A stretch of DNA of 64,000 nucleotides from Candidatus Bathyarchaeota archaeon (GTDB lineage Archaea; Thermoproteota; Bathyarchaeia; Bathyarchaeales; SOJC01): NCBI GenBank assembly GCA_029882535.1, contig JAOUKM010000002.1, positions 1 to 64,000 on the forward strand. The letters are read 5' to 3'. This document shows, one piece after another, positions 46,477 through 55,718 of the stretch. How positions within the stretch are numbered: the first letter of the stretch is position 1; every line of letters starts with the position of its first letter. The notes beneath the pieces are model-generated. The model was not told the origin of the DNA. It did no database searches and saw nothing but the letters and a program-made list of their open reading frames with translations. A program made the position numbers and the translations under genes.

Positions 46477-47838
46477 TCACGCTCTCGCCTTTCTTTCCTG
46501 CCGTGTTTTCTTTATCATCAGTTCTACCTGTTCGACAGCGGTTCCTAAATATTTCTGTGGGTTAAGGGCATCGCTAATCTCTGTTTTTGTTAAGAATTTC
46601 CGTATTTTTTTGTTCTTAACTAAAACTTCTTTGAAATGGCGGTTTTCTACTTCGCTCTTTATTGTTAGTTTTCTGAGAAGTTCATGGGCTTCTTGGCGGT
46701 TCATTCCCTTTTGCACAAGCGCGGTCATGACAGCCTCAGACATCATCCGCCCCCCTGTTATTGTCAAGTTCTGCCTCATCCGTTCTTCGTCAACTCGCAA
46801 GTCGGTTAAGATGTTGATCATCAGAAATAACATGTGATCAACTAGAATGCAAGCCTCTGGAATTACGAAGCGTTCAGCTGAGGATTGTGTTAAATCTCTC
46901 TCATGCCATGTTACAACGTTCTCAAGTGAAGGTATAATCAAGCCTCTCAGAACTTTCGCTAATCCACAAACTGTTTCACAAGTCTCGGGGTTATGTTTAT
47001 GCGACATTGTAGAGCTGCCCACCTGTTTCTTATATTCGAAAGCCTCGAACAGTTCCGCAATTTCCGGTCGTTGCAATTCCCGAATTTCGGTGGCAATGTT
47101 GTCTAAAGAGGAAGCAATTATGGCTAGAAGACAAACGAGTTCTGCGTGGAGGTCGCGCTGTACAATTTGTGTGGAAATGTCAGCGTGTTTTATGCTTAGT
47201 TTTTTCATTACAAGTTCTTGAATCTCAATGGCGTGTCGTCCCAACCCTGCTTGGGTCCCTACAGCACCAGTCATTTTCCCAACCAGCAAACGTTCACGAC
47301 ATTGCTTTAATCGTTGGATGTTTCGAGCGTTTTCTCGCATCCAAATCGCAAATTTGAAGCCTAAAGTTATTGGCAGAGCATGTTGACCATGTGTTCTGCC
47401 AGTTATAATTGTTCCTTTGTACTTGTTGGCTTTTTTCATCAAAATTTGTTCTAGAGCGTCTAATTTTTGCTCAACAAGTTTTACAGCATCCTTTAGCATA
47501 AGCGCCTTTGTGGTATCAACGATGTCGTAGCTTGTTGCACCTAGATGAACATAGGCACCGCTTGGGCCACTTTGCTCGGCTAAAGCTCTGACAATTGATG
47601 CCACGTCATGTTTAATCTCACGCTCGATAGCTTTGACACGTTCAAGCTTAACGTATCGCACCGAAGCTTTCTGCATAATTATTTCTGCGTCTTTTTGCGG
47701 GATATTCCCAACTTCGGCGTGTGCCCATGCGAGAGCAGCTTCAACGTCTAACATTCGCTGAAGCTTATTTTCTTCTTCGAAAATCTGTCTCATCTCTTTG
47801 GTTCCATAGCGACCAGTGTCAATAGGGAGAATCGGCAT
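46477..47838 (-). CDS. purB: adenylosuccinate lyase
   Basis: The 453-residue enzyme belongs to the fumarase/aspartase superfamily. It releases fumarate from adenylosuccinate and from SAICAR, serving two steps of purine synthesis. It begins PILPIDTGRYGTKEMRQIFEEE, shows the active-site TGRTHGQHALPITLGFKFAI near residue 140 and ends its core with the signature GSSTMSHKHNPETCE near 280. Length is normal. It converges with the prenyltransferase gene, 7 bp apart, and is divergent from the asparagine-synthetase-like gene. Confidence 0.95.
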   Translation of the reverse strand: MPILPIDTGRYGTKEMRQIFEEENKLQRMLDVEAALAWAHAEVGNIPQKDAEIIMQKASVRYVKLERVKAIEREIKHDVASIVRALAEQSGPSGAYVHLGATSYDIVDTTKALMLKDAVKLVEQKLDALEQILMKKANKYKGTIITGRTHGQHALPITLGFKFAIWMRENARNIQRLKQCRERLLVGKMTGAVGTQAGLGRHAIEIQELVMKKLSIKHADISTQIVQRDLHAELVCLLAIIASSLDNIATEIRELQRPEIAELFEAFEYKKQVGSSTMSHKHNPETCETVCGLAKVLRGLIIPSLENVVTWHERDLTQSSAERFVIPEACILVDHMLFLMINILTDLRVDEERMRQNLTITGGRMMSEAVMTALVQKGMNRQEAHELLRKLTIKSEVENRHFKEVLVKNKKIRKFLTKTEISDALNPQKYLGTAVEQVELMIKKTRQERKARA

Positions 47839-47927
47839 TCACCTACCCCTAAACATGTTAATACAATACTGCTTTAAAGATTAGGCTTTTTACTATTTGC
47901 TCTACACTTTACAGTGGAGAAAGACGA

Positions 47928-49379
47928 ATGGGTGCTTTAATTGCTGCTGTAGACAAAAAAGACTCAAACATCTCTGATGCAGCTATTACGATGCTCGAGA
48001 TGCTAAGCCACCGAGGTTCTGATGCCTTCGGAATTGCTTCGCCCCATAGAACTTCAATAAAAAGCACTGTAGAGGAGCTACAGAAAGAACACATAGACTC
48101 GAACGCTTTGATAGGTCACAATTTTGGCAAAACCCTGTCTAAAGATAAAGCTCAACCTGTCCAAAATCGAGATTTCACTCTTGTTTTTGAGGGACGCTTG
48201 TTTCCCGCTCCTGCAAAGAATGAAGCGGAATACGTGATTAATAAGCTCATTAATGTTGAGAACAAGGCAGTGTATCTCCTTCAAAATTTCAATGGTGCCT
48301 ACTGCTTTGCGATAGCAAAAGATGATGAAGCTGTAGTGGGGCGAGATACTGTTGGAACATGCCCACTTTATTTCGGTGAAAACGAAGACATTTGCGTTGT
48401 AGCTTCGGAACGCAAGGCCCTGTGGAAAATAGGTGTAATAGAGGCTAACTCGTTTCCGCCTGGAAAACTGGCTGTTATCAATAAGAAAGGATTCTGTTTT
48501 AAAACCGTTAAAACTATAACCCAGCCACCTTTGCAAAAAGTGGACATGAAAACTGCTGCACAACAGCTCAAACAAGTCTTGCTTAAATCAACGAAAGAAC
48601 GCGTTTCAGATGTTAAAGATGTCGCAGTGGCTTTTTCTGGAGGCATCGACAGTAGCATAATCGCCTTTCTGGCTAAGCTATGCCATGTTAATGTGCACCT
48701 AGTTTGCGTAGCGCTAGAAGGACAAAAAGAAACTGCCTTTGCGGAGCGTGCTGCAAGAACTTTAGGCTTACCTTTCCATTACGTAGCATACTCTATTGAC
48801 GATGTGAAAGAAACTCTTCCAAAAATTCTGTGGTTAATCGAAGAACCCAAACCTGTAAACGCAAGCATTGCGACACCCATTTTTTGGGTTGCTGAACAAT
48901 CAGCTAAACTTGGCTTTCGCGTTTTAATGGCAGGACAAGGAGGAGACGAACTTTTCGGCGGATACCACCGCTACCTCGAAGACTATGCGAGACACGGTTT
49001 AGTTGGCTTACAGAGAAGACTCTACCAAGATGTGGTTTCGTCCAATGAATCAAACTTTCAAAGAGACAACAAAGTATGCGCTTTTCATAAAGTGGAGTTA
49101 AGGCTGCCCTTCGCTGACTGGAAGGTAATTCAACTCGCCCTAAGCCTCCCTGCTGACTTGAAAATTGCCTCATCAAAAGATGCACTACGAAAAAGAGTTT
49201 TAAGACAGGCAGCAAGAAAACTTGGAATCCCAAAGTTCATAACAGATAAACCAAAAAAAGCCATCCAGTACACAACAGGCGTAAATCAGACAATGAGAAA
49301 ACTTGCTAAAAAGGAAGGCTTAACTCTGCGAAAATACGTAGAAAAGACCTTCTTGAAAACGTACAAAATGCTGGAATAA
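47928..49379 (+). CDS. asparagine synthetase-like protein lacking the glutaminase cysteine
   Basis: The 483-residue protein has the two-domain asparagine synthetase B plan. The N-terminal class II amidotransferase-like domain (residues 1-200) retains LSHRGSDAFGIASPH but begins MGALIAAVDKK. Glycine therefore stands where the catalytic cysteine of MCGI-type enzymes should be, so glutamine hydrolysis is not expected. The C-terminal adenylating domain has the PP-loop VAVAFSGGIDSSIIAF near residue 228 and AGQGGDELFGGYHRYLEDY near 335. It may use free ammonia, or make another amide or lactam. The start is well supported (GGAGA upstream). The next gene begins 3 bp after its stop. Confidence 0.85.
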   Translation: MGALIAAVDKKDSNISDAAITMLEMLSHRGSDAFGIASPHRTSIKSTVEELQKEHIDSNALIGHNFGKTLSKDKAQPVQNRDFTLVFEGRLFPAPAKNEAEYVINKLINVENKAVYLLQNFNGAYCFAIAKDDEAVVGRDTVGTCPLYFGENEDICVVASERKALWKIGVIEANSFPPGKLAVINKKGFCFKTVKTITQPPLQKVDMKTAAQQLKQVLLKSTKERVSDVKDVAVAFSGGIDSSIIAFLAKLCHVNVHLVCVALEGQKETAFAERAARTLGLPFHYVAYSIDDVKETLPKILWLIEEPKPVNASIATPIFWVAEQSAKLGFRVLMAGQGGDELFGGYHRYLEDYARHGLVGLQRRLYQDVVSSNESNFQRDNKVCAFHKVELRLPFADWKVIQLALSLPADLKIASSKDALRKRVLRQAARKLGIPKFITDKPKKAIQYTTGVNQTMRKLAKKEGLTLRKYVEKTFLKTYKMLE

Positions 49380-49382
49380 AAA

Positions 49383-50453
49383 ATGGCGAAAACAGCCATA
49401 ATCTTTACGCCTAAATATTATGAACACAACACTGGGTCCGATCATCCAGAAACTTCAAAACGGCTCAAAGTGATAATGAAAGAACTGGAAAAACTGAACC
49501 TATTTTCTACTGTGAGCAAATGTAAACTAGTTAAACCTGACATAGCCAGCATGGAAGATTTAAAACTCGTTCACACTCCAGAACACATCCAACTAGCAAA
49601 ACGTATCTGTGAACACGGTGGAGGCTTGCTTGACCTTGGCGACACCGTAGTTTCTTCAGAAAGCTTTGAAGTGGCACGCTACGCTGTTGGAGGAGCAATA
49701 AAAGCTGTAGACCTAGTTTTGAGCAAAAAGTTTAGGAACGCCTTTGTCTTGGTTCGTCCGCCTGGGCATCATGCAGGACCATATTATGCTGCGGGTTTCT
49801 GTGTGTTCAACAACATAGCTGTTGCAGCAACACACTTGGTTGGAAGGTTTAATTTTGAAAGGGTTCTAATTCTAGATATAGATGCTCACCACGGGAATGG
49901 AACACAAGAAATCTTTTACGATACAGATAAAGTTCTTTACATAAGCTTACATGAAGACCCTCGAGAATTTCCTGGAACTGGCTTTGTAGATGAAATTGGG
50001 GAAGGTGAAGGACTAGGATATAATGTTAACATTCCCTTTCCCTTCAGAGTCAGCGACAAAGCATATCAGAAGGCAGTTGACGAGATTGTAGTCCCCCTTG
50101 TACGGCAGTATGCGCCTCAGTTTATTTTGGCATCTGTTGGTTATGACGGCTACTACGGCGACCCTGTGGCGAAGCTAAGCCTTTCTGCAACCAGTTACGC
50201 CTCAACCTTTGAGAAAATCATTGATTTAGCGTCAACTCTTTGTGAAGACAGATTTGTGGCCATGTTAGAAGGTGGCTACAACCTTAGACAACTGGGAAAA
50301 CTTGTAGCGTTAACAATTTCAAAGATGGCGAGTTTCCCATACTCAATGAGGGATGAGAGTCCACCTGTAAGTTCAAGAGCCGAGAAACATGCAGAAAAGG
50401 TTTTAGAAGAAGTAAAGAAAGTACAGTCAGCTTTTTGGAGTTTAGAGCCGTAA
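49383..50453 (+). CDS. histone-deacetylase-fold protein (AcuC/APAH type)
   Basis: The 356-residue protein is a zinc-dependent deacetylase of the arginase fold. It shows ETSKRLKVIMKEL near residue 20 and VRPPGHHAGPYYAAGFCVFN near 122 with the catalytic His pair. The DIDAHHGNGTQEIFYDTDKV zinc motif lies near 160, SVGYDGYYGDP near 246 with the second zinc aspartate, and EGGYNL near 290. Substrates in archaea may be acetylated lysine, polyamine or other amides. Its ATG lies 3 bp after the asparagine-synthetase-like stop, so the two are co-translated. A link between amide formation and deacetylation is an inference. Confidence 0.88.
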   Translation: MAKTAIIFTPKYYEHNTGSDHPETSKRLKVIMKELEKLNLFSTVSKCKLVKPDIASMEDLKLVHTPEHIQLAKRICEHGGGLLDLGDTVVSSESFEVARYAVGGAIKAVDLVLSKKFRNAFVLVRPPGHHAGPYYAAGFCVFNNIAVAATHLVGRFNFERVLILDIDAHHGNGTQEIFYDTDKVLYISLHEDPREFPGTGFVDEIGEGEGLGYNVNIPFPFRVSDKAYQKAVDEIVVPLVRQYAPQFILASVGYDGYYGDPVAKLSLSATSYASTFEKIIDLASTLCEDRFVAMLEGGYNLRQLGKLVALTISKMASFPYSMRDESPPVSSRAEKHAEKVLEEVKKVQSAFWSLEP

Positions 50454-50456
50454 AGC

Positions 50457-50639
50457 CTATTCTACGATTTCGATTGCGCCATTTGGACACTGAACTTCGC
50501 AGGCTCTGCAGACCAAGCATTCCTCTTGCTTGACAGGTACAGATTTTTCGTCTTTTATTTCAAACACTTCCACGGGACAGACGTCAACGCATGTGCCGCA
50601 TCCATCACATTTCTCCGAATCTACTTGTACCTCAACCAT
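50457..50639 (-). CDS. two-[4Fe-4S] ferredoxin
   Basis: This 60-residue ferredoxin has two complete cluster motifs, CDGCGTCVDVCP (from residue 11) and CLVCRACEVQCP (from about residue 41), the classic eight-cysteine plan. It carries single electrons between redox enzymes in the cytoplasm. The gene converges with the deacetylase gene, 3 bp apart. No oxidoreductase is adjacent. It could serve the radical SAM protein nearby, but that is a guess. Confidence 0.95.
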   Translation of the reverse strand: MVEVQVDSEKCDGCGTCVDVCPVEVFEIKDEKSVPVKQEECLVCRACEVQCPNGAIEIVE

Positions 50640-50720
50640 TACTTGTCAACCCCTTAGTTTTAGAAGCTTAATGAAAGGACAGGTTTTTAATAAAAATGTT
50701 TGGGTCAGCGTTTGATGCTG

Positions 50721-52457
50721 CTATTCTCTAAGTCTCAAGATAAGCCCGTCTATTGTTATCCTTGCTTTCTCCCGTCTCTGCAAATCACCTTCAAGGAGTC
50801 GCCGATAGGTTTGAGCAGAAATTTCCCCACGTTTGAATCTGACTTCAATCCGCCTAATATCTGCCTCGATGTTGTCAAGCTCTGTTTCTGCAACTTCAAG
50901 CCGTCTCATCATGTCTGCATACTTCGCTCCACCGCTCATAATTCCCCGCTGCAAGTCTGCCAACTTTTTAGAAAGCGAGGAAAGCCGATTCTCTAGAGTA
51001 ATTTTTCGCACTTTGTACCGTCGCCTAGAAATCTTGCCTTTTCGTGCTTTCTGTTTTATTTGCTCAAGTTCAGAAAGAATCTTCTTCTTATCTTCATAAG
51101 TCTCAACAAATTCGTTCAATGTTTTGCGAGGAACCAAAACTACTGAAACAGATACGGGAGCTTTGGGTCTTTGCCAAGCAAAAGCGATGATGGAGCCAAT
51201 TATAACTAAGGCACTTGTCCAAAGCGTTGGTCGGAAAGACGCCCAAAAAATCGCGTAGCTGTAGGTGAAACTCCATTGTTCATTTTGTAGCCACGTGATG
51301 TTAAAGAGTGAGAGAAAAAGTGTTTCTTGAAAAACACCTCTTTGAATGCTAAATGTTCGCTGTGGGAAAGATTTAACTACAGCGCCTTCTGGGAAAATAA
51401 TCTTTACAGTGAAGGTTTGTGGTATCATCTGCAAGTTTTCAGAGAGGCTAAGTGTCAGCATGTAGCTTTGTGGGTCTTGCTGAACAAGATGGTTTTCTCC
51501 AAAAAGATCGTAGACAACTCTGAAGCTTCTCGACTGATTTTCCACTAAATTAAGCGAAATTTCGTAGGTATTGGTCTCGTTTTCAAGAAGTTCAGCGTTT
51601 AATTTTTTTCCTTGCTCGTCGAAAGCGGAAACATCGCTGCCATCCTTAAGAAGCTGTAGTCTTATGTTGCTAACCGTGAAGGCTGTTTGGCTTTTTAATA
51701 AGAACAGCTCAGATAAGGAAATATGTCCGTTCGTATCTATGGTTATTTCTCGACTCAGTTTACTCACTGAAAAACAAGCAAAATCATCTTTAGTTTTAGA
51801 AGTAAAATTGACCTTTGTGGACATTCGTGCAAAATTTTGAAGGGGGCTTTCCGTGTAATTTAAATAGTAACGTTCACTCTTTTGAGTGGTATTGAAAGGA
51901 AAATCGTTGTCAGTATAATTTGCGTTTTTAGGCAAGATAACAGTAACATTGCACGTAGAAGCATTTTGAGCGAGGCTTGGATATAAAGGAAAATCAACTG
52001 TAAACGTATATTCTGTAGAAGAATCAATTAGGTCTGAAAAAATGAATATCACCGTGAAAGTGTAAGGTTGCCCATTATAAAGCAGGTCACGTACTTCATT
52101 AGGGAAAACTACCGTTACGCCGTAATATCCTACAACTCCCAGACCTGCGTCTAAAATTACATCCAACTGTTCATTGAAGTCTTCAGCATTATAAGCCATA
52201 GAAAAACGAAGGTTTGTTTTGTACTTCAGCGGAAATCCTATTGAAAAGTTCTCTATTGTGGCGTTTTCAGTTGTTGGAGATATTTTTATTGTATCGTTAA
52301 TAAGGAGGATTCCACCATAGATCGGTGTTATTACGTGATCTATCCTGTCGACTTGGATTTGTGAAGGTGAGGTTGCATATGTAGTATGTGGAGAGAGTAA
52401 AAAAATTGAGCCAATTGAAAGGAAGAATATTAATAGGAATAGCGTTGCTTTTTTCAA
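50721..52457 (-). CDS. secreted/membrane-anchored protein with cytoplasmic coiled coil
   Basis: The 578-residue protein begins with a signal peptide (residues 1-28). Its ectodomain to about residue 400 is beta-rich with many NxS/T sequons. A single membrane helix lies near 415-433 (ALVIIGSIIAFAWQR), followed by a basic helical C-terminus of about 145 residues with coiled-coil character. Repeated segments such as RKGKISRRRYKVRKITLENR and KRGEISAQTYRRLLEGDLQR look like two copies of one short helical motif. The layout suggests a sensor or scaffold linking the outside to a cytoplasmic partner. I do not recognise a named family. Confidence 0.75.
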   Translation of the reverse strand: MKKATLFLLIFFLSIGSIFLLSPHTTYATSPSQIQVDRIDHVITPIYGGILLINDTIKISPTTENATIENFSIGFPLKYKTNLRFSMAYNAEDFNEQLDVILDAGLGVVGYYGVTVVFPNEVRDLLYNGQPYTFTVIFIFSDLIDSSTEYTFTVDFPLYPSLAQNASTCNVTVILPKNANYTDNDFPFNTTQKSERYYLNYTESPLQNFARMSTKVNFTSKTKDDFACFSVSKLSREITIDTNGHISLSELFLLKSQTAFTVSNIRLQLLKDGSDVSAFDEQGKKLNAELLENETNTYEISLNLVENQSRSFRVVYDLFGENHLVQQDPQSYMLTLSLSENLQMIPQTFTVKIIFPEGAVVKSFPQRTFSIQRGVFQETLFLSLFNITWLQNEQWSFTYSYAIFWASFRPTLWTSALVIIGSIIAFAWQRPKAPVSVSVVLVPRKTLNEFVETYEDKKKILSELEQIKQKARKGKISRRRYKVRKITLENRLSSLSKKLADLQRGIMSGGAKYADMMRRLEVAETELDNIEADIRRIEVRFKRGEISAQTYRRLLEGDLQRREKARITIDGLILRLRE

Positions 52458-52517
52458 GTTATATGCCTCTCATCAGGTCTTCCGTATCTATTGCGGACTA
52501 TCCTTATTTACTTTCCT

Positions 52518-53645
52518 TTATTTAGTTTTCAGAAAATCTGTTAATCTTCTGTCCTTCAAGTCTACATAATGGCTTATATGCCGGGTAAAATTTACGCCAA
52601 TAATTCGTTCGAGGTCTGATGAAAAACGGATCTTAGTGACTCTTCTGGTTTGAATTATTTTCTTAGCAGTTTTAGGACCGACACGAGGTATTCGCATCAT
52701 TTCACTATGGCTTGCGGTATTCAGGTCTATAGGGAAAAGGTCTAGATTTGCTTTCACAAATGCTAGTTTTGGGTCCATGTTTGGCAAGAAGCCTTCGTCG
52801 CTTACTACTGAAGCAAAATCGTCAGCTGTAAATTCGTAATCCCTTAACAGAAAGGATACTTGGTATAGACGGTATTCTCTTGAAGGCGGGCAGGCATTCT
52901 GTTTTTCTAAGGGTGTTTGAGGAACTGGTTCAAAGCCACTGTAGTACACTCTTTTTAGCTCCATTCTTTCGTATAGCCATTCTGTAGCTTGGATGTACTG
53001 CCAATCATTGTCATCTATTGCGTTAACAATCATTTGTGTATCGACACCAGACTTTACATAGCCGCAGGTTGGCTTGTAGGTTTTTGACCTTGCGTTTTTT
53101 GCTTCTGTAACTATCCATTCCATACGTTTCAAGATTGCTTCTTTGAAGCCGCCTTTATCCGAGCATAGTTCGCTGAAGACTTCTTTGTTTGGAGCTTCAA
53201 GGTTTATGCCAATTCGATCTGAAAGTTCTGCAGCTTGCTTTATCAGATGCTTGCTTGTACCAGGCATGATTCTTAGATGGATGTAACCAGTATATCCGTT
53301 GTTTCTGAGGATTTGGAGAGTCTCTAGTTGTTTTTCGGTTATGTAGTCAGGGTCTTTGGTTATAGAGCTTGTAAGAAAGAGACCGCAGATTTTTCTTTCT
53401 TTCCACAAATGCATGGTGACTTTAGCGAGTTTTTGTGGTTGCCACGTCATTCTTGTGCAGTTTCTTTGTGCACGAAAGATGCAGTATTTGCAGTTGTTTT
53501 GACAACTACTTGTATACAACGTCTTGAGCAATGGTGTACATTTTCCCCGGGCAGCCGCTTCGTATATGGGGATGGATGTGTGGTCGAATTCTGCGCCCAG
53601 TTTAAGCATGTGCCATTTGTCTCGTTTCTTAAAGGGGCTTGTCAC
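52518..53645 (-). CDS. radical SAM protein with C-terminal helix-hairpin-helix
   Basis: The 375-residue protein has the radical SAM cluster motif CQNNCKYC (Cys48, Cys52, Cys55), a TIM-barrel body with IHLRIMPGTSKHLIKQA and a GINLEAPNKE segment. A C-terminal helix-hairpin-helix follows near residue 308 (DLNTASHSEMMRIPRVGPKT). This matches the COG4277 group of putative DNA-modification or repair radical SAM proteins, which bacteria often encode next to uracil-DNA glycosylase. Here no glycosylase is adjacent; the divergent neighbour is an integrase. It probably acts on nucleic acid, but the reaction is unknown. A start at Met13 is also possible. Confidence 0.87.
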   Translation of the reverse strand: MTSPFKKRDKWHMLKLGAEFDHTSIPIYEAAARGKCTPLLKTLYTSSCQNNCKYCIFRAQRNCTRMTWQPQKLAKVTMHLWKERKICGLFLTSSITKDPDYITEKQLETLQILRNNGYTGYIHLRIMPGTSKHLIKQAAELSDRIGINLEAPNKEVFSELCSDKGGFKEAILKRMEWIVTEAKNARSKTYKPTCGYVKSGVDTQMIVNAIDDNDWQYIQATEWLYERMELKRVYYSGFEPVPQTPLEKQNACPPSREYRLYQVSFLLRDYEFTADDFASVVSDEGFLPNMDPKLAFVKANLDLFPIDLNTASHSEMMRIPRVGPKTAKKIIQTRRVTKIRFSSDLERIIGVNFTRHISHYVDLKDRRLTDFLKTK

Positions 53646-53822
53646 TGCTTTTACCGATTTAGTATGCGGATTCCTGAAGAAAATGGTTTTTCACAATGGT
53701 CTTGTTAATTTTTGAGAAAAACTATTGCTTGCTTACTTTAAAGTAGTATCCTTACGCTATACTCTTTGTAGAAAGAAGAAACCTTTAACGGATAGAATTG
53801 GCATAAAAGAGGTGAAAACTAC

Positions 53823-55103
53823 ATGAAAAGAAACATCGTTAAGAAAAGGCTTGAATGGGCATACAGTTTTGAAACAAGCAAGAAATGGCTTACAGCTATC
53901 CAAGTTGACAAAACTGGAAGCAAGCACACTCAGATAATGTATTCAAAAGGCTTATACCAATACTGTGAGTGGTTAGACAAGACTCCAGATCAGCTAATCG
54001 AAGAAAGAAAGGAACAGATAAAAAGCGAAGACAAACGCACACAGCATAAAGCAGAGGAAGAGTTAAGGGAATTTTGCGCATGGCTTGAAAAAGAGAAAGG
54101 AATTAAAAAATCCACTATTGCAAACCGTTACCACTCAGTTATCAAAAGCTTCTATGCTTACAACTATTATCCGTTAAGGCTTAAAATCCCAAAGTATGTC
54201 AGTAGAGAGATTCAACCGCACACAGCAGAAACCATAAAGAAAATGCTTGGCATGATCGACGTAAGAGAAAGAGCGATAATTTTAGCCTTAAAAGATAGTG
54301 GCATGAGCAGAGAAGACTTCGTAACTTTGAAGTATGGAGACATTAAAGAAGAATTAGAAAACGGAAAAGAGTTCATACATCTAAGAGTGATACGACAGAA
54401 AGAGGCTCTTGAATACGACACTTTCTTAGGCAAAAATGCGGTTGAACAACTTAAGGCTTACTTGGAATTGAGAAAGCAGAGAGGCGAAGAATTAACCAAA
54501 GACTCTCCATTATTCACAACTGAAAGAGCCTATGGAAAACCTATAACTCCTGAAAACCTATCTACAATCTTCGACAGAATCAGTAAACAAACTGGAACAA
54601 CAACAAGCCCTCATAGACTAAGAAAATTCTTTGAAACACACATGGGTTTAACCGCACCAAGCATGTTAGTCAAATACTGGATGGGACATTCGCTTGGTGT
54701 TGAAAAAAGCTACTTCATCCCTCCAGTTGAAAAACAGAGAGAGAAGTATGTTGAAGCTTACAAAGAGATCGATATATTCAAAACTGAAATCAGCGAAATT
54801 GAAAGAAGAAAACAGAACATCGTAGATAACCTCAAACTATTACCAAACATAACACCAGAAAAACTTGAATGGATAATAAATCAGCTAGGATACGCAACTA
54901 CACACGAAGAAATAGATAATGTTATAGATCAAGTCCAGAAACGAGAAAATCTTGACCGTTTTACAGTTGAAAAACGTTCCGTAACCGAGGAAGAGGATTG
55001 TCAGAAAATCGTAAGCGAAAAAGAGCTTGAAACGTGGCTTGCGAAAGGTTGGCATGTTGAAGCTGTGCTGCCTAGTGGCAAGATTGTGATAAGCAATGAG
55101 TAG
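53823..55103 (+). CDS. tyrosine recombinase (archaeal integrase)
   Basis: The 426-residue protein is a tyrosine-recombinase-type integrase. The N-terminal helical SAM-like region spans about 20-120. The catalytic domain shows Arg163 in GMSREDFVTLKYGDI, His264-x-x-Arg267 in SPHRLRKFF, His289 in WMGHSLG, and the nucleophile Tyr297 in VEKSYF. A C-terminal extension of 125 residues is charged and partly coiled. It should catalyse integration or excision of a mobile element. A GAGGTG ribosome binding site lies about 9 bp upstream of the ATG. It marks the left edge of the accessory region; the att sites are not identified with certainty. Confidence 0.88.
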   Translation: MKRNIVKKRLEWAYSFETSKKWLTAIQVDKTGSKHTQIMYSKGLYQYCEWLDKTPDQLIEERKEQIKSEDKRTQHKAEEELREFCAWLEKEKGIKKSTIANRYHSVIKSFYAYNYYPLRLKIPKYVSREIQPHTAETIKKMLGMIDVRERAIILALKDSGMSREDFVTLKYGDIKEELENGKEFIHLRVIRQKEALEYDTFLGKNAVEQLKAYLELRKQRGEELTKDSPLFTTERAYGKPITPENLSTIFDRISKQTGTTTSPHRLRKFFETHMGLTAPSMLVKYWMGHSLGVEKSYFIPPVEKQREKYVEAYKEIDIFKTEISEIERRKQNIVDNLKLLPNITPEKLEWIINQLGYATTHEEIDNVIDQVQKRENLDRFTVEKRSVTEEEDCQKIVSEKELETWLAKGWHVEAVLPSGKIVISNE

Positions 55104-55446
55104 AATAGTGTGGCAAAAGGGAAAAAAGATCACTTACAAGCATTTTCTCTTCTTTCTGACTTATGAGGAAGCTGACATAATCGGAAAAGAAAGAAGGTAT
55201 GGAAGAACAATAGTCATAGGTTTCCGATCTCCCTTTCTGAAACGCCTAATAAAAGCTGCAAACGATTGCATTAATGGAATGCGCTACCATTATCCTATTT
55301 GCTGTATTGTCAATTTCTGCATGGACAGAATATTGGATCGACCAAGCGCACAACTAAGATGGAGCCGCAGAACAGACTATGTTGAATGCGCATGGCATGT
55401 TAGGAGAAACGGCGGAAGAAAAAAGATTCCAGAGGATTTGTACTGA
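55096..55446 (+). CDS. unknown small basic protein following the integrase
   Basis: The 116-residue protein is basic, with scattered cysteines (CINGMRYHYPICCIVNFC near residue 58-75) and several arginines. It has no signal peptide or membrane helix. Its ATG overlaps the end of the integrase gene by 8 bp, a strong sign of translational coupling. That suggests an element-linked role, for example assisting recombination. I do not recognise a family. Confidence 0.6.
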   Translation: MSRIVWQKGKKITYKHFLFFLTYEEADIIGKERRYGRTIVIGFRSPFLKRLIKAANDCINGMRYHYPICCIVNFCMDRILDRPSAQLRWSRRTDYVECAWHVRRNGGRKKIPEDLY

Positions 55447-55539
55447 GGTAATTAACTAAACCGAAACATTGTTTCCTTTTCGAGGCGAACGAACGACAAC
55501 TATTAGAGTGGAATTGGAGAACTTAGTGCATAAGGTGAG

Positions 55540-55716
55540 ATGAGTTTGAAATTCGCATGTACTGGTTGTGGTGAACTACTCGATCCTAAAGATGTGATAG
55601 TGGCTTCTGGAAACATTCTTGCAGCTTGCGGAATTACGATTAGGTTCTACTGTAACGAATGCTACCAAAAGAACAAGGAAAAGACAATAGCAAAACTCAC
55701 AAGACTAGATAAGTGA
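55540..55716 (+). CDS. 58-residue zinc-ribbon protein
   Basis: The ATG at 55540 has a GGTGAG ribosome binding site immediately upstream. It opens a 58-residue frame with CxxC pairs at Cys7/Cys10 and Cys38/Cys41 and a lysine-rich helical tail. The layout is a compact treble-clef or zinc-ribbon domain, common among regulators of archaeal viruses and integrated elements. No partner is evident beyond the upstream integrase genes. Confidence 0.6.
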   Translation: MSLKFACTGCGELLDPKDVIVASGNILAACGITIRFYCNECYQKNKEKTIAKLTRLDK

Positions 55717-55718
55717 TG

